This document shows positions 27,932 to 36,533 of a stretch of DNA of 64,000 nucleotides, piece by piece. The stretch covers positions 310,001 through 374,000 of the forward strand of contig NC_020449.1 of assembly GCF_000146065.2 (NCBI RefSeq). The letters run 5' to 3'. This DNA comes from Candidatus Cloacimonas acidaminovorans str. Evry (GTDB taxonomy: Bacteria > Cloacimonadota > Cloacimonadia > Cloacimonadales > Cloacimonadaceae). Every line of letters begins with the position of its first letter. Position 1 is the first letter of the stretch. The notes beneath the pieces are model-generated. The model was not told where the DNA came from and ran no database searches. It saw only the letters and a list, made by a program, of their open reading frames with translations. The translations under genes were made by a program, and so were the position numbers.

Positions 27932-28553
27932 CTTTTTCTCCTGTAGATATAAAATCCATAGCGGGATGGTTATAGCGGCATACACGATTTTCTTCAGCCC
28001 GAATAATAGCTAAAACATCCTGAACCGCTATATCCAATTTATCGTTAATTACAAGATAGTCATATTGAGGTATATAAGCAACTTCGTCTTTGGCAATTTG
28101 CAGTCGCTTGGCAATTTCCTCTTCACTATCCGTAGCTCTTAAAACTAAACGCTGATGCAACACTTCCATAGAAGGTGGTAAAATAAATATTTTTACATAG
28201 GGAATATCCGTGGCACTGATTAAAGAAGCACCCTGAACATCAATGTCCAGAATAACATGATGCTTTTTTGCCAAACGGTCTTTAATAAAACTTTTGGAAG
28301 TGCCATACCAGTTTCCGAAAACCTTTGCATACTCTAAAAAGTCACCCTCGTCAATGCGTCTCTGAAATTCCTCTTCGGTTACAAAGTGATAATGAATTCC
28401 ATTTTGTTCTGTTCCTCTTGGACTGCGCGTGGTGTAAGAAACGGAATAATCTATATCGTTAGTAACTTTCAGGATTTCGTTTAGGATCGTACTTTTTCCT
28501 CCTCCGGAAGGAGCAGAAAGTATTATAAGAAAGTGATTGTCCTTCGTAATCAC
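27924..28553 (-). CDS. gmk: Guanylate kinase
   Basis: It phosphorylates GMP to GDP with ATP. The P-loop SAPSGGGKST lies at about residues 13-22, with SYTTRSPRGTEQNGIHYHFV and the GMP-binding segment following. The length of 209 aa is normal. The start is GTG at 28553 with only a weak ribosome site; an in-frame stop lies close upstream, so no other start is available. Translation may be coupled to gcvH 25 bases upstream. Confidence 0.95.
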   Translation of the reverse strand: MITKDNHFLIILSAPSGGGKSTILNEILKVTNDIDYSVSYTTRSPRGTEQNGIHYHFVTEEEFQRRIDEGDFLEYAKVFGNWYGTSKSFIKDRLAKKHHVILDIDVQGASLISATDIPYVKIFILPPSMEVLHQRLVLRATDSEEEIAKRLQIAKDEVAYIPQYDYLVINDKLDIAVQDVLAIIRAEENRVCRYNHPAMDFISTGEKDD

Positions 28554-28578
28554 AAGGTGATATTATTCTCTGAAGGGA

Positions 28579-28956
28579 TTAGGGAATTATTTTCTGATAC
28601 TCTGCAGCAGAAAGCAGATTTTCCAGTTCTTCCGGATTGGACATCCGAATTTTGAATAACCACCCTTCTTCGTAAGGCGATTTATTGATCAGTTCAGGAC
28701 TGTCTTCCAGGTCAATGTTTTTCTCTTCAACTCTGCCACTTAGAGGACTGATCAGGTCTTCTACCGCTTTCACGGCTTCAATTGAACCACAGGGTTCACT
28801 GGCTGCTACTTTTTGTCCTACTTCGGGAAGCTCTACAAAAACAATATCGCCAAGCTCATGCTGAGCAAAATCACTGATACCGATTGTGGCTATATCGCCA
28901 TCTAAATGTATCCATTCGTGGGTGTCCGTGTAATATAAATCATCCCGGATTTCCAT
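28579..28956 (-). CDS. gcvH: Glycine cleavage H-type lipoyl carrier protein
   Basis: A 125-aa H-protein whose lipoyl lysine is K63 in GSIEAVKAVEDLISP. The surrounding IGISDFAQHELGDIVFVELP and the C-terminal PYEEGWLFKI are canonical. It shuttles the aminomethyl group in glycine cleavage or acts in lipoate relay. ATG at 28956 is preceded by GGAGG with 5 bases spacing; an upstream ATG at 28968 overlaps that site. No gcvT or gcvP is nearby, so its partners are elsewhere or it serves lipoate transfer. Confidence 0.93.
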   Translation of the reverse strand: MEIRDDLYYTDTHEWIHLDGDIATIGISDFAQHELGDIVFVELPEVGQKVAASEPCGSIEAVKAVEDLISPLSGRVEEKNIDLEDSPELINKSPYEEGWLFKIRMSNPEELENLLSAAEYQKIIP

Positions 28957-29041
28957 TATTACCTCCAAAACCGGACTTTTTTTGTTGTGTTCAACTCTTG
29001 AGATTGCCTTTTTATGTCAAGCACAATCACCCTTTTTGCTT

Positions 29042-29467
29042 TTACTTCGTTACTAAGTCACTTTCCCTCAGTTCCATTTTTCCTTCTGGGAATGTGACAG
29101 TAACAACAACTTTAGGGCTTTTGCCGTTCTTTTTGGCTTTTGCATATCCCGTAATAATTACGGAAGAGTCAGAAACGGCAGTAATGTTAAAAGTTCCTGC
29201 TTCTGTCTTTATGAAATTGCCTTCCCAGCCAAGATACTTTATCAGCTTAGTTGTATCTACAGAAGCACTTTGTAAATTATCTTTCTTTAAAGAAGCAAGG
29301 TCTTGACAATATTTGGTAATTCTCTTACCATAATTTTGGGCTTCTGCAACAAGAGCAGTTTTATTGGCTGTGTATGCTTGATCCTTATATAAAGTGATGC
29401 CTACGATAATGGTAGTTCCGATGATTATGATACTAAGTATAAGCAGAAGAATTTGTTGTGCTTCCAT
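29042..29467 (-). CDS. Small membrane-anchored pilin-like protein
   Basis: A 141-aa protein with a hydrophobic N-terminal helix right at the start (ILLLILSIIIIGTTIIVGITLY), a polar helix (NKTALVAEAQNYGKRI) and a beta-rich tail (TFNITAVSDSSVIITG). This layout resembles type IV pilin or pseudopilin subunits after processing, but a classic GFTLIE prepilin peptidase site is not visible. The ribosome site is AAGGAG before ATG. I do not recognise a closer family. It stands between rpmA and gcvH on the same strand. Confidence 0.6.
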   Translation of the reverse strand: MEAQQILLLILSIIIIGTTIIVGITLYKDQAYTANKTALVAEAQNYGKRITKYCQDLASLKKDNLQSASVDTTKLIKYLGWEGNFIKTEAGTFNITAVSDSSVIITGYAKAKKNGKSPKVVVTVTFPEGKMELRESDLVTK

Positions 29468-29601
29468 CTTTTCTCCTTATAGTTTTATTTACACCGAGAA
29501 CACCGAAATTATTTAGAAGTTATGCTTTTTTTGTTAGTCACAGAATTCACCGAAAGTTATTTATAATTTCCTTACAAAATCCATTTTACATTCTACATTT
29601 T

Positions 29602-29865
29602 TCATTCTTCATTCATCGGTTGCACACTCACATACTTTCTGCCTTCTTTTCCAATAGTAAAAGTAACCTTACCGTCTATTAAACTATAAATAGTATAATC
29701 CCTGCCGATCCCAACATTTTTGCCGGGGTGTATTTTTGTGCCTTTTTGGCGAACTATAATATTACCAGCTAAAACACTTTCACTGGCGTGTTTTTTTACA
29801 CCACGATACTTGGGATTACTGTTACGGCCATTTCTGGAACTTCCCACACCTTTTTTATGTGCCAT
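29602..29865 (-). CDS. rpmA: 50S ribosomal protein L27
   Basis: An 87-aa protein starting [16 protein letters not shown], the hallmark L27 N-terminus that reaches the peptidyl transferase centre. No N-terminal extension of the Firmicutes type is present. It lies 16 bases after rplU in the conserved L21-L27 operon. Confidence 0.97.
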   Translation of the reverse strand: MAHKKGVGSSRNGRNSNPKYRGVKKHASESVLAGNIIVRQKGTKIHPGKNVGIGRDYTIYSLIDGKVTFTIGKEGRKYVSVQPMNEE

Positions 29866-29881
29866 TTTTAACCTCTTTTTT

Positions 29882-30196
29882 TTAAGCCAAAATATCCGTG
29901 ACCCGGAGGTCTGTGTAACTTTCGCGATAACCTTTTTTCACGCGATAACCTTTCCTACGTTTATGATGGTAAATAATCTTTTTTTCTCCCTTACCATTTT
30001 CAATCACTTCTGCAACTATGCTAGCGCCTTCAACAACGGGTTGACCGACTTTTATTTCTTCTTCCTCACGCAGGAGAAGAACTTTGTCAAATGTTAATGT
30101 TTGACCCGGTTCTGCCGTTTTCAGATAGGGAACGCGCAGCACAGCGTTTTTTTCAGCCCTATACTGAAATCCTTTAATTTCTACGATGGCGTACAT
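29882..30196 (-). CDS. rplU: 50S ribosomal protein L21
   Basis: A 104-aa protein with [15 protein letters not shown] at the start and [15 protein letters not shown] near the end, both typical of L21. It is first in the rplU-rpmA pair, with TAGGAG as the ribosome site. A TTGACA at 30249-30254 on this strand has no -10 box at a proper distance. Confidence 0.97.
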   Translation of the reverse strand: MYAIVEIKGFQYRAEKNAVLRVPYLKTAEPGQTLTFDKVLLLREEEEIKVGQPVVEGASIVAEVIENGKGEKKIIYHHKRRKGYRVKKGYRESYTDLRVTDILA

Positions 30197-30277
30197 TTTT
30201 TCTCCTATAATAGTATATATGAGTGCAGATTTTTGGAGAGGGGAAATCTGTCAAGGATTTCACGCAAAAGAAATGTC

Positions 30278-30395
30278 TCTCACAGATAACACGGATAACA
30301 CAGATAAAAGATTAGGACATGGATTTAACGGATGGACATGGATTTACACAGATAAAAGAATAGGTAGGGGATGAACAGGATTTTGAGGATTTACA
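30278..30395 (+). repeat. Dispersed CACAGATAA / GATGAACAGGATTTT repeat block
   Basis: The 328-base gap between rplU and the epimerase gene holds no gene. Words CACAGATAA, CGGATAACACAGATAAAAGA and ATGGATTTA recur, followed by GGGGATGAACAGGATTTTGAGGATT. The latter phrase recurs at 36425-36455 with one or two changes. A CTCACCATCTCACCATT stretch follows near 30436. A small open frame here is a by-product of the repeated words. Confidence 0.65.
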
Positions 30396-30524
30396 GTATT
30401 TTATTTATATATAAGAAAAATCTTTTATAATTCTCACCATCTCACCATTTTACTATCTCACTGTCTCATTAATTCTCTATTTCCAACGCGTGTTTCACCT
30501 GTTAACCCGTTCACCTGTTTAGCT

Positions 30525-30926
30525 TTAGCTGTGTTCCTGGCAAAATTCTATCAGGACTCCCAAAGCGGATTTTGGATGCAGGAATGCAATATCGGAGTGA
30601 TGTGCTCCCGGACGAGGTTCTTTATCAATTAGGGCTAAACCTAATTCATTTGCCCGTTTTAAAGAAGCTTCAATATCATCAACGGCAAAGGCAATATGCT
30701 GAATTCCCTCTCCTTTCTTTTCAATGAATTTGGCAATAGGACTTTCCTCCGAAGTAGGGCAGAGAAGTTCAATTCTTGTTTCTCCACAAGGAAAGAAGGC
30801 AACTTTCACCTTTTGAGAGGGAACTTCTTCAATGCCTTCTAATTTCAAGCCCAATTTTTCGTAGAAAGCAATTCCAGCTTCCAGGTCTTTAACTGCGATG
30901 CCAATATGGCTGATGTGTTTAAGCAT
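30525..30926 (-). CDS. mce: Methylmalonyl-CoA epimerase
   Basis: A 133-aa VOC-fold enzyme that interconverts R- and S-methylmalonyl-CoA. Motifs are HISHIGIAVKDLEAGIAFY, the metal-binding His and Glu in GEGIQHIAFAVDDIE, and the C-terminal LIEFCQ. It connects propionyl-CoA with succinyl-CoA, fitting a fermenter of branched amino acids or propionate. The ribosome site AAGGAGATAACTT precedes ATG. It lies on the same strand as, and downstream of, the oxidoreductase operon, separated by a small MITE-like element. Confidence 0.92.
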   Translation of the reverse strand: MLKHISHIGIAVKDLEAGIAFYEKLGLKLEGIEEVPSQKVKVAFFPCGETRIELLCPTSEESPIAKFIEKKGEGIQHIAFAVDDIEASLKRANELGLALIDKEPRPGAHHSDIAFLHPKSALGVLIEFCQEHS

Positions 30927-31049
30927 AAGTTATCTCCTTTATGAAATGGTGGTAAGAGTCGTCATAAGTCCTCTCTGCCAAATCAATTTGTGGGTTGTGT
31001 ATAACTCCTTTCGGTAGTGACGACTCCTGACTCTATGATTGTTATAGTC

Positions 31050-31150
31050 GTGTAGCCGGAGCTCGCTGAAGCTCCACATTTTTTATCAGATATTCGCTTC
31101 AGGTTTTATCTTTATGCTTTTTGCGGAGGAACGGCGTCCTCCGACTACAC
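31050..31150. repeat. 101-bp MITE-like element
   Basis: GTGTAGCCGGAG at 31050-31061 and CTCCGACTACAC at 31139-31150 are inverted ends with one mismatch. The interior, with GCTCGCTGAAGCTCC and GGAGGAACGGCGTCCTCC hairpins, has no open frame. Shorter relatives lie at 38120-38153 and 51783-51810. A transposon-derived origin is inferred; no transposase is seen. Confidence 0.65.
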
Positions 31151-31161
31151 ATTATTTTTTT

Positions 31162-31698
31162 CTATTTTTTTGCCAGGTCAAAACCAATCTGCATTGCTTT
31201 CAAATTAAGGTCTACAAATGCTGGCTTGACCGTTTCCTCTATTGCTTTTTTTAGAGAGCTTTCTTTTACGATACCTGTAATTTTTACCAGGAAGGCAAGT
31301 GCCATAATATTGGTAGAAATAGGGCTGCCTAATTTTTCCTGGGCAATTTCCGTGAAAGGGATTTCGTAAGTATTTTCAGCAGCTAAAGCCAGATTTTTTA
31401 CGAAGGTAGTATCAATAATCAGGATTCCGTTTTCGCACAAGTCAAAAAGAAACTTATCGCATGCTTCCTGAGTTAATGCCAGCAGGCAATTAATATTCGT
31501 TGCTTCAGGAAAGTATATTTCCTTATCACTAATAATCACATCGGCATGCGAATAACCGCCTCGGGATTCAGGACCGTAACTTTGCGTCTGTGTTACTTTT
31601 CTGTTTTCCAAAACAGCTGCTTTAGCCAAAATGATTCCTGCCAGGATTAAGCCCTGGCCACCACTTCCGGAAAGGCGAACTTCAAATGTTTTAGCCAT
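31162..31698 (-). CDS. 2-oxoacid:ferredoxin oxidoreductase, gamma subunit
   Basis: A 178-aa gamma subunit of the pyruvate/2-oxoglutarate/branched 2-oxoacid:ferredoxin oxidoreductase family. It shows RLSGSGGQGLILAGIILAKAA and SYGPESRGGYSHADVIIS, both diagnostic. It closes the order delta, alpha, beta, gamma. The start lies at the beta-subunit stop, with GGGAGGTG as ribosome site. Confidence 0.92.
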   Translation of the reverse strand: MAKTFEVRLSGSGGQGLILAGIILAKAAVLENRKVTQTQSYGPESRGGYSHADVIISDKEIYFPEATNINCLLALTQEACDKFLFDLCENGILIIDTTFVKNLALAAENTYEIPFTEIAQEKLGSPISTNIMALAFLVKITGIVKESSLKKAIEETVKPAFVDLNLKAMQIGFDLAKK

Positions 31699-32537
31699 TA
31701 TTCACCTCCCTCGGTTTGCACTCTTTTGCACAGAGCTGCATATTCGGCAGCGAATTCGGGACGGATTTCTTTGCGTAAAATACCGCGAATGATTTTTCCT
31801 TCCACTTTTTCCGGAGGCAGTTTTTCCACGGCGGCAAGAGGAAGGGAATTATCGCGGAAGTCCTTCAGCATTTGAGCTGCACCGCCTTTTTTATTCAAGC
31901 GTCCGTAAATTACAGGACAGGCACTTACTACTTCAATTAAAGAAAAACCTGGATGCTGAAGAGCGTCTTTTATCATTGATTGCATTTCCAGAACATGGAA
32001 AGCTGTTGTTCTGGCAACAAAAGAAGCACCTGCACCCATAGCCAGATTGCAGATATCAAAATCGGGTTCTATATTTCCATAGGGAGCAGTAGTAGCATAA
32101 GCATTATGAGGAGTAGTAGGACTGCATTGTCCACCTGTCATTCCATAAATGTTATTATTGATCATAATCACTTTCAGGTCTATATTTCTGCGCGCTGCAT
32201 GGATTAAATGATTACCTCCAATAGCTGCACAATCGCCATCTCCAGTTACAACGATTACTTTCAAATGCGGTTTGTGCATTTTTACGCCTGTAGCAAAAGC
32301 AATACTGCGTCCATGTAAGGTATGAAGTGTATTAAAATCCACATAAACAGGCATCCGGGAAGAGCAGCCAATACCTGAAACCATTACAATATCATTACGG
32401 TCTATATTCAAAGAGGCAACGGCACGGATAATGGCACCTAAAACGATACCGTTACTGCATCCGGCACACCAGACATGGGGAAATTTCTTATCGTGACGCA
32501 GGTATTCATGAATAATGCGTTGAGGAATATTAGCCAT
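31698..32537 (-). CDS. 2-oxoacid:ferredoxin oxidoreductase, beta subunit
   Basis: The thiamine diphosphate-binding subunit, 279 aa. The cofactor motif GDGDCAAIGGNHLIHAARRN and MINNNIYGMTGGQ is complete, and CAGCSNG near the N-terminus provides conserved cysteines. It decarboxylates the 2-oxoacid and passes electrons to ferredoxin. AAGGAGG inside the alpha gene precedes its ATG. Confidence 0.94.
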   Translation of the reverse strand: MANIPQRIIHEYLRHDKKFPHVWCAGCSNGIVLGAIIRAVASLNIDRNDIVMVSGIGCSSRMPVYVDFNTLHTLHGRSIAFATGVKMHKPHLKVIVVTGDGDCAAIGGNHLIHAARRNIDLKVIMINNNIYGMTGGQCSPTTPHNAYATTAPYGNIEPDFDICNLAMGAGASFVARTTAFHVLEMQSMIKDALQHPGFSLIEVVSACPVIYGRLNKKGGAAQMLKDFRDNSLPLAAVEKLPPEKVEGKIIRGILRKEIRPEFAAEYAALCKRVQTEGGE

Positions 32538-32538
32538 T

Positions 32539-33783
32539 TTAGCATACCTCCTTGATTTTGTTCAGGATATCATTCGGAGTAATCAATTCACTGCTTACTT
32601 TGTTAATAGGAATTAAACCGCCGTCACTTTTTTCTTTAGTCAACCGTTGCACTTCGTGAATCAGCTGACCCTGATTAAGTTCCGGAACAATAACTGTCTC
32701 TACATTACGGAGCATTTTACGAACTGCGTCATCAGGGAAGGGCCAGATAGTTAAAGGTCTTAAAAGTCCAACTTTAATACCTTCGGCTCGGGCAGAGGCA
32801 ATTGCCGCTTTAGCAGCGCGGGAAGTGATTCCGGCTGCAAAAATAGCAATTTTGGCATCTTCCATCTGGTAGCTTTCAATTTGAACGAGGTCACGAATGT
32901 TATAGGATATTTTTTTCCGTAAGCGTTCCATCATTTCTGCTGCTTCACTTGGTTTGTTTGTCGGAAAGCCATGAGAATCGTGAGTTAAACCGGTAACATG
33001 AAAACGGTAGCCCTCTCCAAAACTGGCAAGGGGAGAAAGGTATTTTTGATTTTCATCGTAGTGCTTATACCATTGAGGAGGCACAGTCGGTTTAATTCTA
33101 TTGATAATTCTCACATTGGCAATATCAGGAAGGCAAACTGCTTCCCGCATATGAGCAATTACTTCATCCAACAGCAAAATTACGCAAGTGCGGTATTTTT
33201 CGCTTAAATTCACAGCTCGGATAGTTAGTTCATAGCTTTCTTTAACTGAATCCGGGTAAAGAACTATAGCGGGAGAATCACCATGCGAACCCCATTTGGA
33301 TTGCATAATATCACCCTGAGCAGGACTTGTTGGCATTCCCGTGCTGGGTCCTACTCTTTGAACATCAACAACTACGCAAGGTGTTTCCGTAATTTTGGCA
33401 AAACCGATTCCTTCCTGCATCAAAGAAAAACCTGGTCCGCTTGTAGCAGTGAGGGCTTTAGCTCCTGCCAAAGAAGCACCTATTATAGCACAAATAGAGG
33501 CAAGCTCATCTTCCATTTGAATAAATACACCGTTCCTTTTGGGAAGTTCAGCGGCTAAAATTTCCGCTATTTCCGTGGAAGGAGTAATAGGATAGCCGGC
33601 AAAAAAATTCACTCCAGCATCCAAAGCACCGTAAGCAACAGCTTCATTGCCTTGCATTAAAACTGTTTTGCGTTCGCGTTTTGCTTGAATTTCTTCCAGT
33701 TTGCTTTCCGGTTTTGCAGCCAGTGATGCTTTATCGGAGGTGGTTTTATGTTTGGTCTTTTTACTTTTATCTTTTTCTGTCAT
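32539..33783 (-). CDS. 2-oxoacid:ferredoxin oxidoreductase, alpha subunit
   Basis: A 414-aa alpha subunit with GNEAVAYGALDAGVNFFAGYPITPSTEI, here preceded by a Lys-rich extension of about 40 residues that most KorA proteins lack. Later come TSGPGFSLMQEGIGFA and VPELNQGQLI. The pattern fits 2-oxoglutarate or branched-chain 2-oxoacid enzymes (Kor/Vor) rather than pyruvate enzymes; the substrate is not fixed by sequence alone. Confidence 0.92.
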   Translation of the reverse strand: MTEKDKSKKTKHKTTSDKASLAAKPESKLEEIQAKRERKTVLMQGNEAVAYGALDAGVNFFAGYPITPSTEIAEILAAELPKRNGVFIQMEDELASICAIIGASLAGAKALTATSGPGFSLMQEGIGFAKITETPCVVVDVQRVGPSTGMPTSPAQGDIMQSKWGSHGDSPAIVLYPDSVKESYELTIRAVNLSEKYRTCVILLLDEVIAHMREAVCLPDIANVRIINRIKPTVPPQWYKHYDENQKYLSPLASFGEGYRFHVTGLTHDSHGFPTNKPSEAAEMMERLRKKISYNIRDLVQIESYQMEDAKIAIFAAGITSRAAKAAIASARAEGIKVGLLRPLTIWPFPDDAVRKMLRNVETVIVPELNQGQLIHEVQRLTKEKSDGGLIPINKVSSELITPNDILNKIKEVC

Positions 33784-33794
33784 TATAAACTCCT

Positions 33795-34094
33795 TTAGCG
33801 TTCCTTGGCACCGGTTATGGCAAAATCAGGACAAAGCCGATCACAATTCTCGCAATGAGTACATTTTTCCGGTGCCTGCACAAAAGGAGAGCCGTCACTT
33901 TTTCTTCCCAGGCAACCAGTTGGACAAAAAGCCACACAGATTCCGCATTTTTTGCACCAGTTATAATAGATGAGGACAGGTGAATCCTCATCGCCGGGAG
34001 CTTTTATTTCTGTTATTTCTACTTCCATTTTTTCGGGAGTATCTTCTTCGCGTATAATCATGCCCATACGGTCTTTTTCGACTTTTTTGGACAT
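33795..34094 (-). CDS. 2-oxoacid:ferredoxin oxidoreductase, delta (ferredoxin) subunit
   Basis: A 99-aa 2x[4Fe-4S] ferredoxin-like subunit with WCKKCGICVAFCPTGCLG and CTHCENCDRLCPDFAI. It carries electrons from the thiamine centre to external ferredoxin. The ATG at 34094 is chosen because GGAGG lies 5 bases upstream; a start at 34106 would overlap that site. It is 12 bases before the alpha gene. Confidence 0.93.
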   Translation of the reverse strand: MSKKVEKDRMGMIIREEDTPEKMEVEITEIKAPGDEDSPVLIYYNWCKKCGICVAFCPTGCLGRKSDGSPFVQAPEKCTHCENCDRLCPDFAITGAKER

Positions 34095-34113
34095 TCTTTC
34101 CTCCAATACTTAT

Positions 34114-35328
34114 TTATTTTTGCAATACCTTTTTGAAGAAACTACCTAAGCGTTTGCATCCCTCAATATTGGTTTCAATGCTTTCGTAGCTGAAATTCAA
34201 ACGCATTGTGTTATAACCCTTGCCATTGCAGAAGAAACTGTTTCCGGCAACATAAGCTACATTTGCTTCTTTAATACATTCCAGCAGAAGAGCATTAGTA
34301 TCCAAATCTTCAGGTCCTGTAACCATCAGGAATAAACCACCTTGAGGATGAGTCCATTTCATTTCTTCGGGCATATATTTTTCCAGGGATTCCAGCATCA
34401 CTTTTTGTTTCACGGAATACATCTTTTTAATATCTTCAATTTTGGGATCAAGATAACCCTTTTCCATATAGCGGGCAGCTATTCTTTGAGTGAAAGGCGG
34501 AGTACATAAATCGGTTGCCTGTTTTCCTACAACTATTTTATCTAAAACATCGGGATTGCCTACAACCCAGCCAATTCTAAAACCGGGGCAGAAGATTTTG
34601 CTGAAAGTGCCTAAAATAACAACCTGACCTGTTCCATCAAGTTCATAGAGAGTTCTTTGAGTTTCACCTTCATAGCGAAGTTCCCGGTAAGGACTATCTT
34701 CCAGGATCAGAACATCATATTTATGAGCCAGTTCCAGCATTTCTTTCCGGCGGCGTTCACTCATTGTAATTCCGGTAGGATTTTGGAAATCGGGAATCAG
34801 ATAGATAAATTTAGGTTTTTTACCTTTAGAAGCAAGGTCTTTTAATGCTTCTTCCATCAGGTTTGGGTCTTCACCTTCATCATCCATAGGAATACCAATC
34901 ATATTAGCTCCATAAGAACCAAATGCCTGAAGTGCTCCTAAGTAGGAAGGCAAACCAACGATAACATCATCGCCTGGGTCAATAAACATTTTGGAAATAA
35001 GGTCTAATGCTTGTTGAGAGGCAGTTGTAATAATGATATTATCTTTGGTAACATCTATGCCATTGGCTTTATAACGATTAGCCAGCATAGTTCTTAATAA
35101 ATCATCACCTTCAGTTGTTCCATATTGAAGTGCAAAAGCAGCTTCGTTTTCCATAACTTCGGCAATGATGCTTTTCAGCTCTTCAATCGGGAAAGAAAGA
35201 GGGCTGGGAAAACCACCGGAAAATGAAATCAAACCAGGTTGTCCGAGAAACTTTAAAAGTTCGCGGATAGCAGAACGTTTCATACCTTTAATGTTGGTGG
35301 AGAGAATGTTTTGCAAATCGGTGATCAT
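34114..35328 (-). CDS. PLP-dependent aminotransferase, class I (2-aminoadipate/aromatic type)
   Basis: A 404-aa fold-type I aminotransferase. The PLP lysine is in GTFSKIFCPGFRIGWV, with the upstream IPDFQNPTGITMSERRR and ILEDSPYRELRYEG of the MocR/LysN-like subgroup. It makes 2-oxoacids from amino acids, which the adjacent oxidoreductase can oxidise to acyl-CoA. The ribosome site is GGAGGATCATAAA before ATG, and the gap to the delta subunit is 19 bases. Confidence 0.88.
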   Translation of the reverse strand: MITDLQNILSTNIKGMKRSAIRELLKFLGQPGLISFSGGFPSPLSFPIEELKSIIAEVMENEAAFALQYGTTEGDDLLRTMLANRYKANGIDVTKDNIIITTASQQALDLISKMFIDPGDDVIVGLPSYLGALQAFGSYGANMIGIPMDDEGEDPNLMEEALKDLASKGKKPKFIYLIPDFQNPTGITMSERRRKEMLELAHKYDVLILEDSPYRELRYEGETQRTLYELDGTGQVVILGTFSKIFCPGFRIGWVVGNPDVLDKIVVGKQATDLCTPPFTQRIAARYMEKGYLDPKIEDIKKMYSVKQKVMLESLEKYMPEEMKWTHPQGGLFLMVTGPEDLDTNALLLECIKEANVAYVAGNSFFCNGKGYNTMRLNFSYESIETNIEGCKRLGSFFKKVLQK

Positions 35329-35351
35329 TTTATGATCCTCCTTTTCTTTTT

Positions 35352-35642
35352 TTATTTTTCTTCGTAAATTAGCACTTTCTTGTTAGCTTTTCGCCATTCC
35401 CTGTAAGCATTTTTAATTTCCAGTTCCCACACAATCCGTTTATCATTATCTTCAAAAGTAATAATATCTATATAGTAGGTGCGTTTGGATTTACCTACAA
35501 AACTCTTGCGAGGAAATTCCACTACTATTTCACCATCAATATTCAAAATGGTAACTTCATTTAAAAAAACGCCATCCGTAATTTCTATAATCGCTCTGGC
35601 TTCAACACTACCACTTTGGACATCTCTGAAATGTATGTTCAT
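35352..35642 (-). CDS. SpoVG-like RNA/DNA-binding protein
   Basis: A 96-aa protein with ARAIIEITDGVFLNEVTIL and EIVVEFPRKSF, close to the SpoVG pattern (ATVTLNDEFVVHDI, GLFVAMPSRK). The C-terminal helix WELEIKNAYREWRKA also fits. SpoVG proteins bind nucleic acids and act as global regulators. It is first in the aminotransferase/oxidoreductase operon, 23 bases ahead of the aminotransferase gene. The ATG at 35642 has GGAG 5 bases upstream; a GTG at 35648 lies inside it. Confidence 0.6.
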   Translation of the reverse strand: MNIHFRDVQSGSVEARAIIEITDGVFLNEVTILNIDGEIVVEFPRKSFVGKSKRTYYIDIITFEDNDKRIVWELEIKNAYREWRKANKKVLIYEEK

Positions 35643-35756
35643 ATTCACTCCAAATTCTTATCTTTTTCTTTAAAAAATAAATGCCTTAATTGGTCAAGTT
35701 ATTTATTGCTACATAGCATACTGTTAAAAGTATGAATATTTTTTAGATAAAACTAA

Positions 35757-36323
35757 TTATCTCGTGTCTTCAGCAGAAGGTGCAGGTTTAGAGTCCTCAG
35801 GTAAAGTATTATTTTCGGTTTCAGAATCTTTCCGTGAAGCTTTTTTATCTTTGAGGTGGAAAAGTTCAGGGAAATAAGAATCATAATAGAGAACCGTTAA
35901 ACTGTTATCATCAGCATACATAATATGAACACTTCGAGTAGTGGATAAAAACCAGATAAGTTGTTGTGTTTCTTCATCAAAATAATTGTTTTTGCCATGC
36001 ATTTCCTGTAAGGTCTGAAGCACATAAGCATCATCTTCTTCAGAATTATCAGGACTGTATTTTATGAACCATCCAATAATACGCCTTGTTTGGGGCTCTA
36101 CAAAAACCAGAATTGCCTCTACAAAAGTACTATTTTCAGGATAATAGCGCACTAAGTTGTCGTTTATGTTTGGGGTGTAAAAGTCGCTTAAGGCAAGCAG
36201 GGAATCGGCTTCTTCAATTGGAATAGCATAGCTTAAATTAAAAAGTCCGGTTTGGGCATTAAGTCCAAAACAACCTATCAGCAGAAGTAAGAGGATAAAT
36301 AATCTCTTCATTAGGTAGTCCAT
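35757..36323 (-). CDS. Exported protein of unknown function
   Basis: A 188-aa protein with a signal peptide (LFILLLLLIGCFGLNAQTG), possibly lipidated at the Cys if cleaved there, though QTG suggests a normal signal peptidase site after NAQ. The body contains TRRIIGWFIKYS and a low-complexity Ser/Asp/Glu tail. No known domain is recognised. Two in-frame ATGs (36323 and 36311) lack a good ribosome site; the second would give a standard signal peptide. Confidence 0.6.
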   Translation of the reverse strand: MDYLMKRLFILLLLLIGCFGLNAQTGLFNLSYAIPIEEADSLLALSDFYTPNINDNLVRYYPENSTFVEAILVFVEPQTRRIIGWFIKYSPDNSEEDDAYVLQTLQEMHGKNNYFDEETQQLIWFLSTTRSVHIMYADDNSLTVLYYDSYFPELFHLKDKKASRKDSETENNTLPEDSKPAPSAEDTR

Positions 36324-36533
36324 TATATAATATTTATTCCATTTTTAGAGGCATAGAAGGTTCGTCAATTAAAATCTGAAAAAATGAAGTAGTTCACAGA
36401 TTTCGCAGATGAAAGAATAGGTCTGGGATGAACAGAATTTTGAGGATTTTCAGGATGAAAGATTTACAATTATATTACCATTTTCTCTGTTTAGAGTGTG
36501 TTAAACCTTAAGACCTAAAGACCTCAAGACCTC

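Noticed and set aside
30212-30254. Minus-strand promoter for rplU with a perfect TTGACA
   Set aside because: The nearest TATACT lies about 31 bases away, outside the range for a normal promoter.
30186-30374. 62-codon frame upstream of rplU
   Set aside because: Encoded by dispersed CACAGATAA-type repeats; repeated peptide and no start site.
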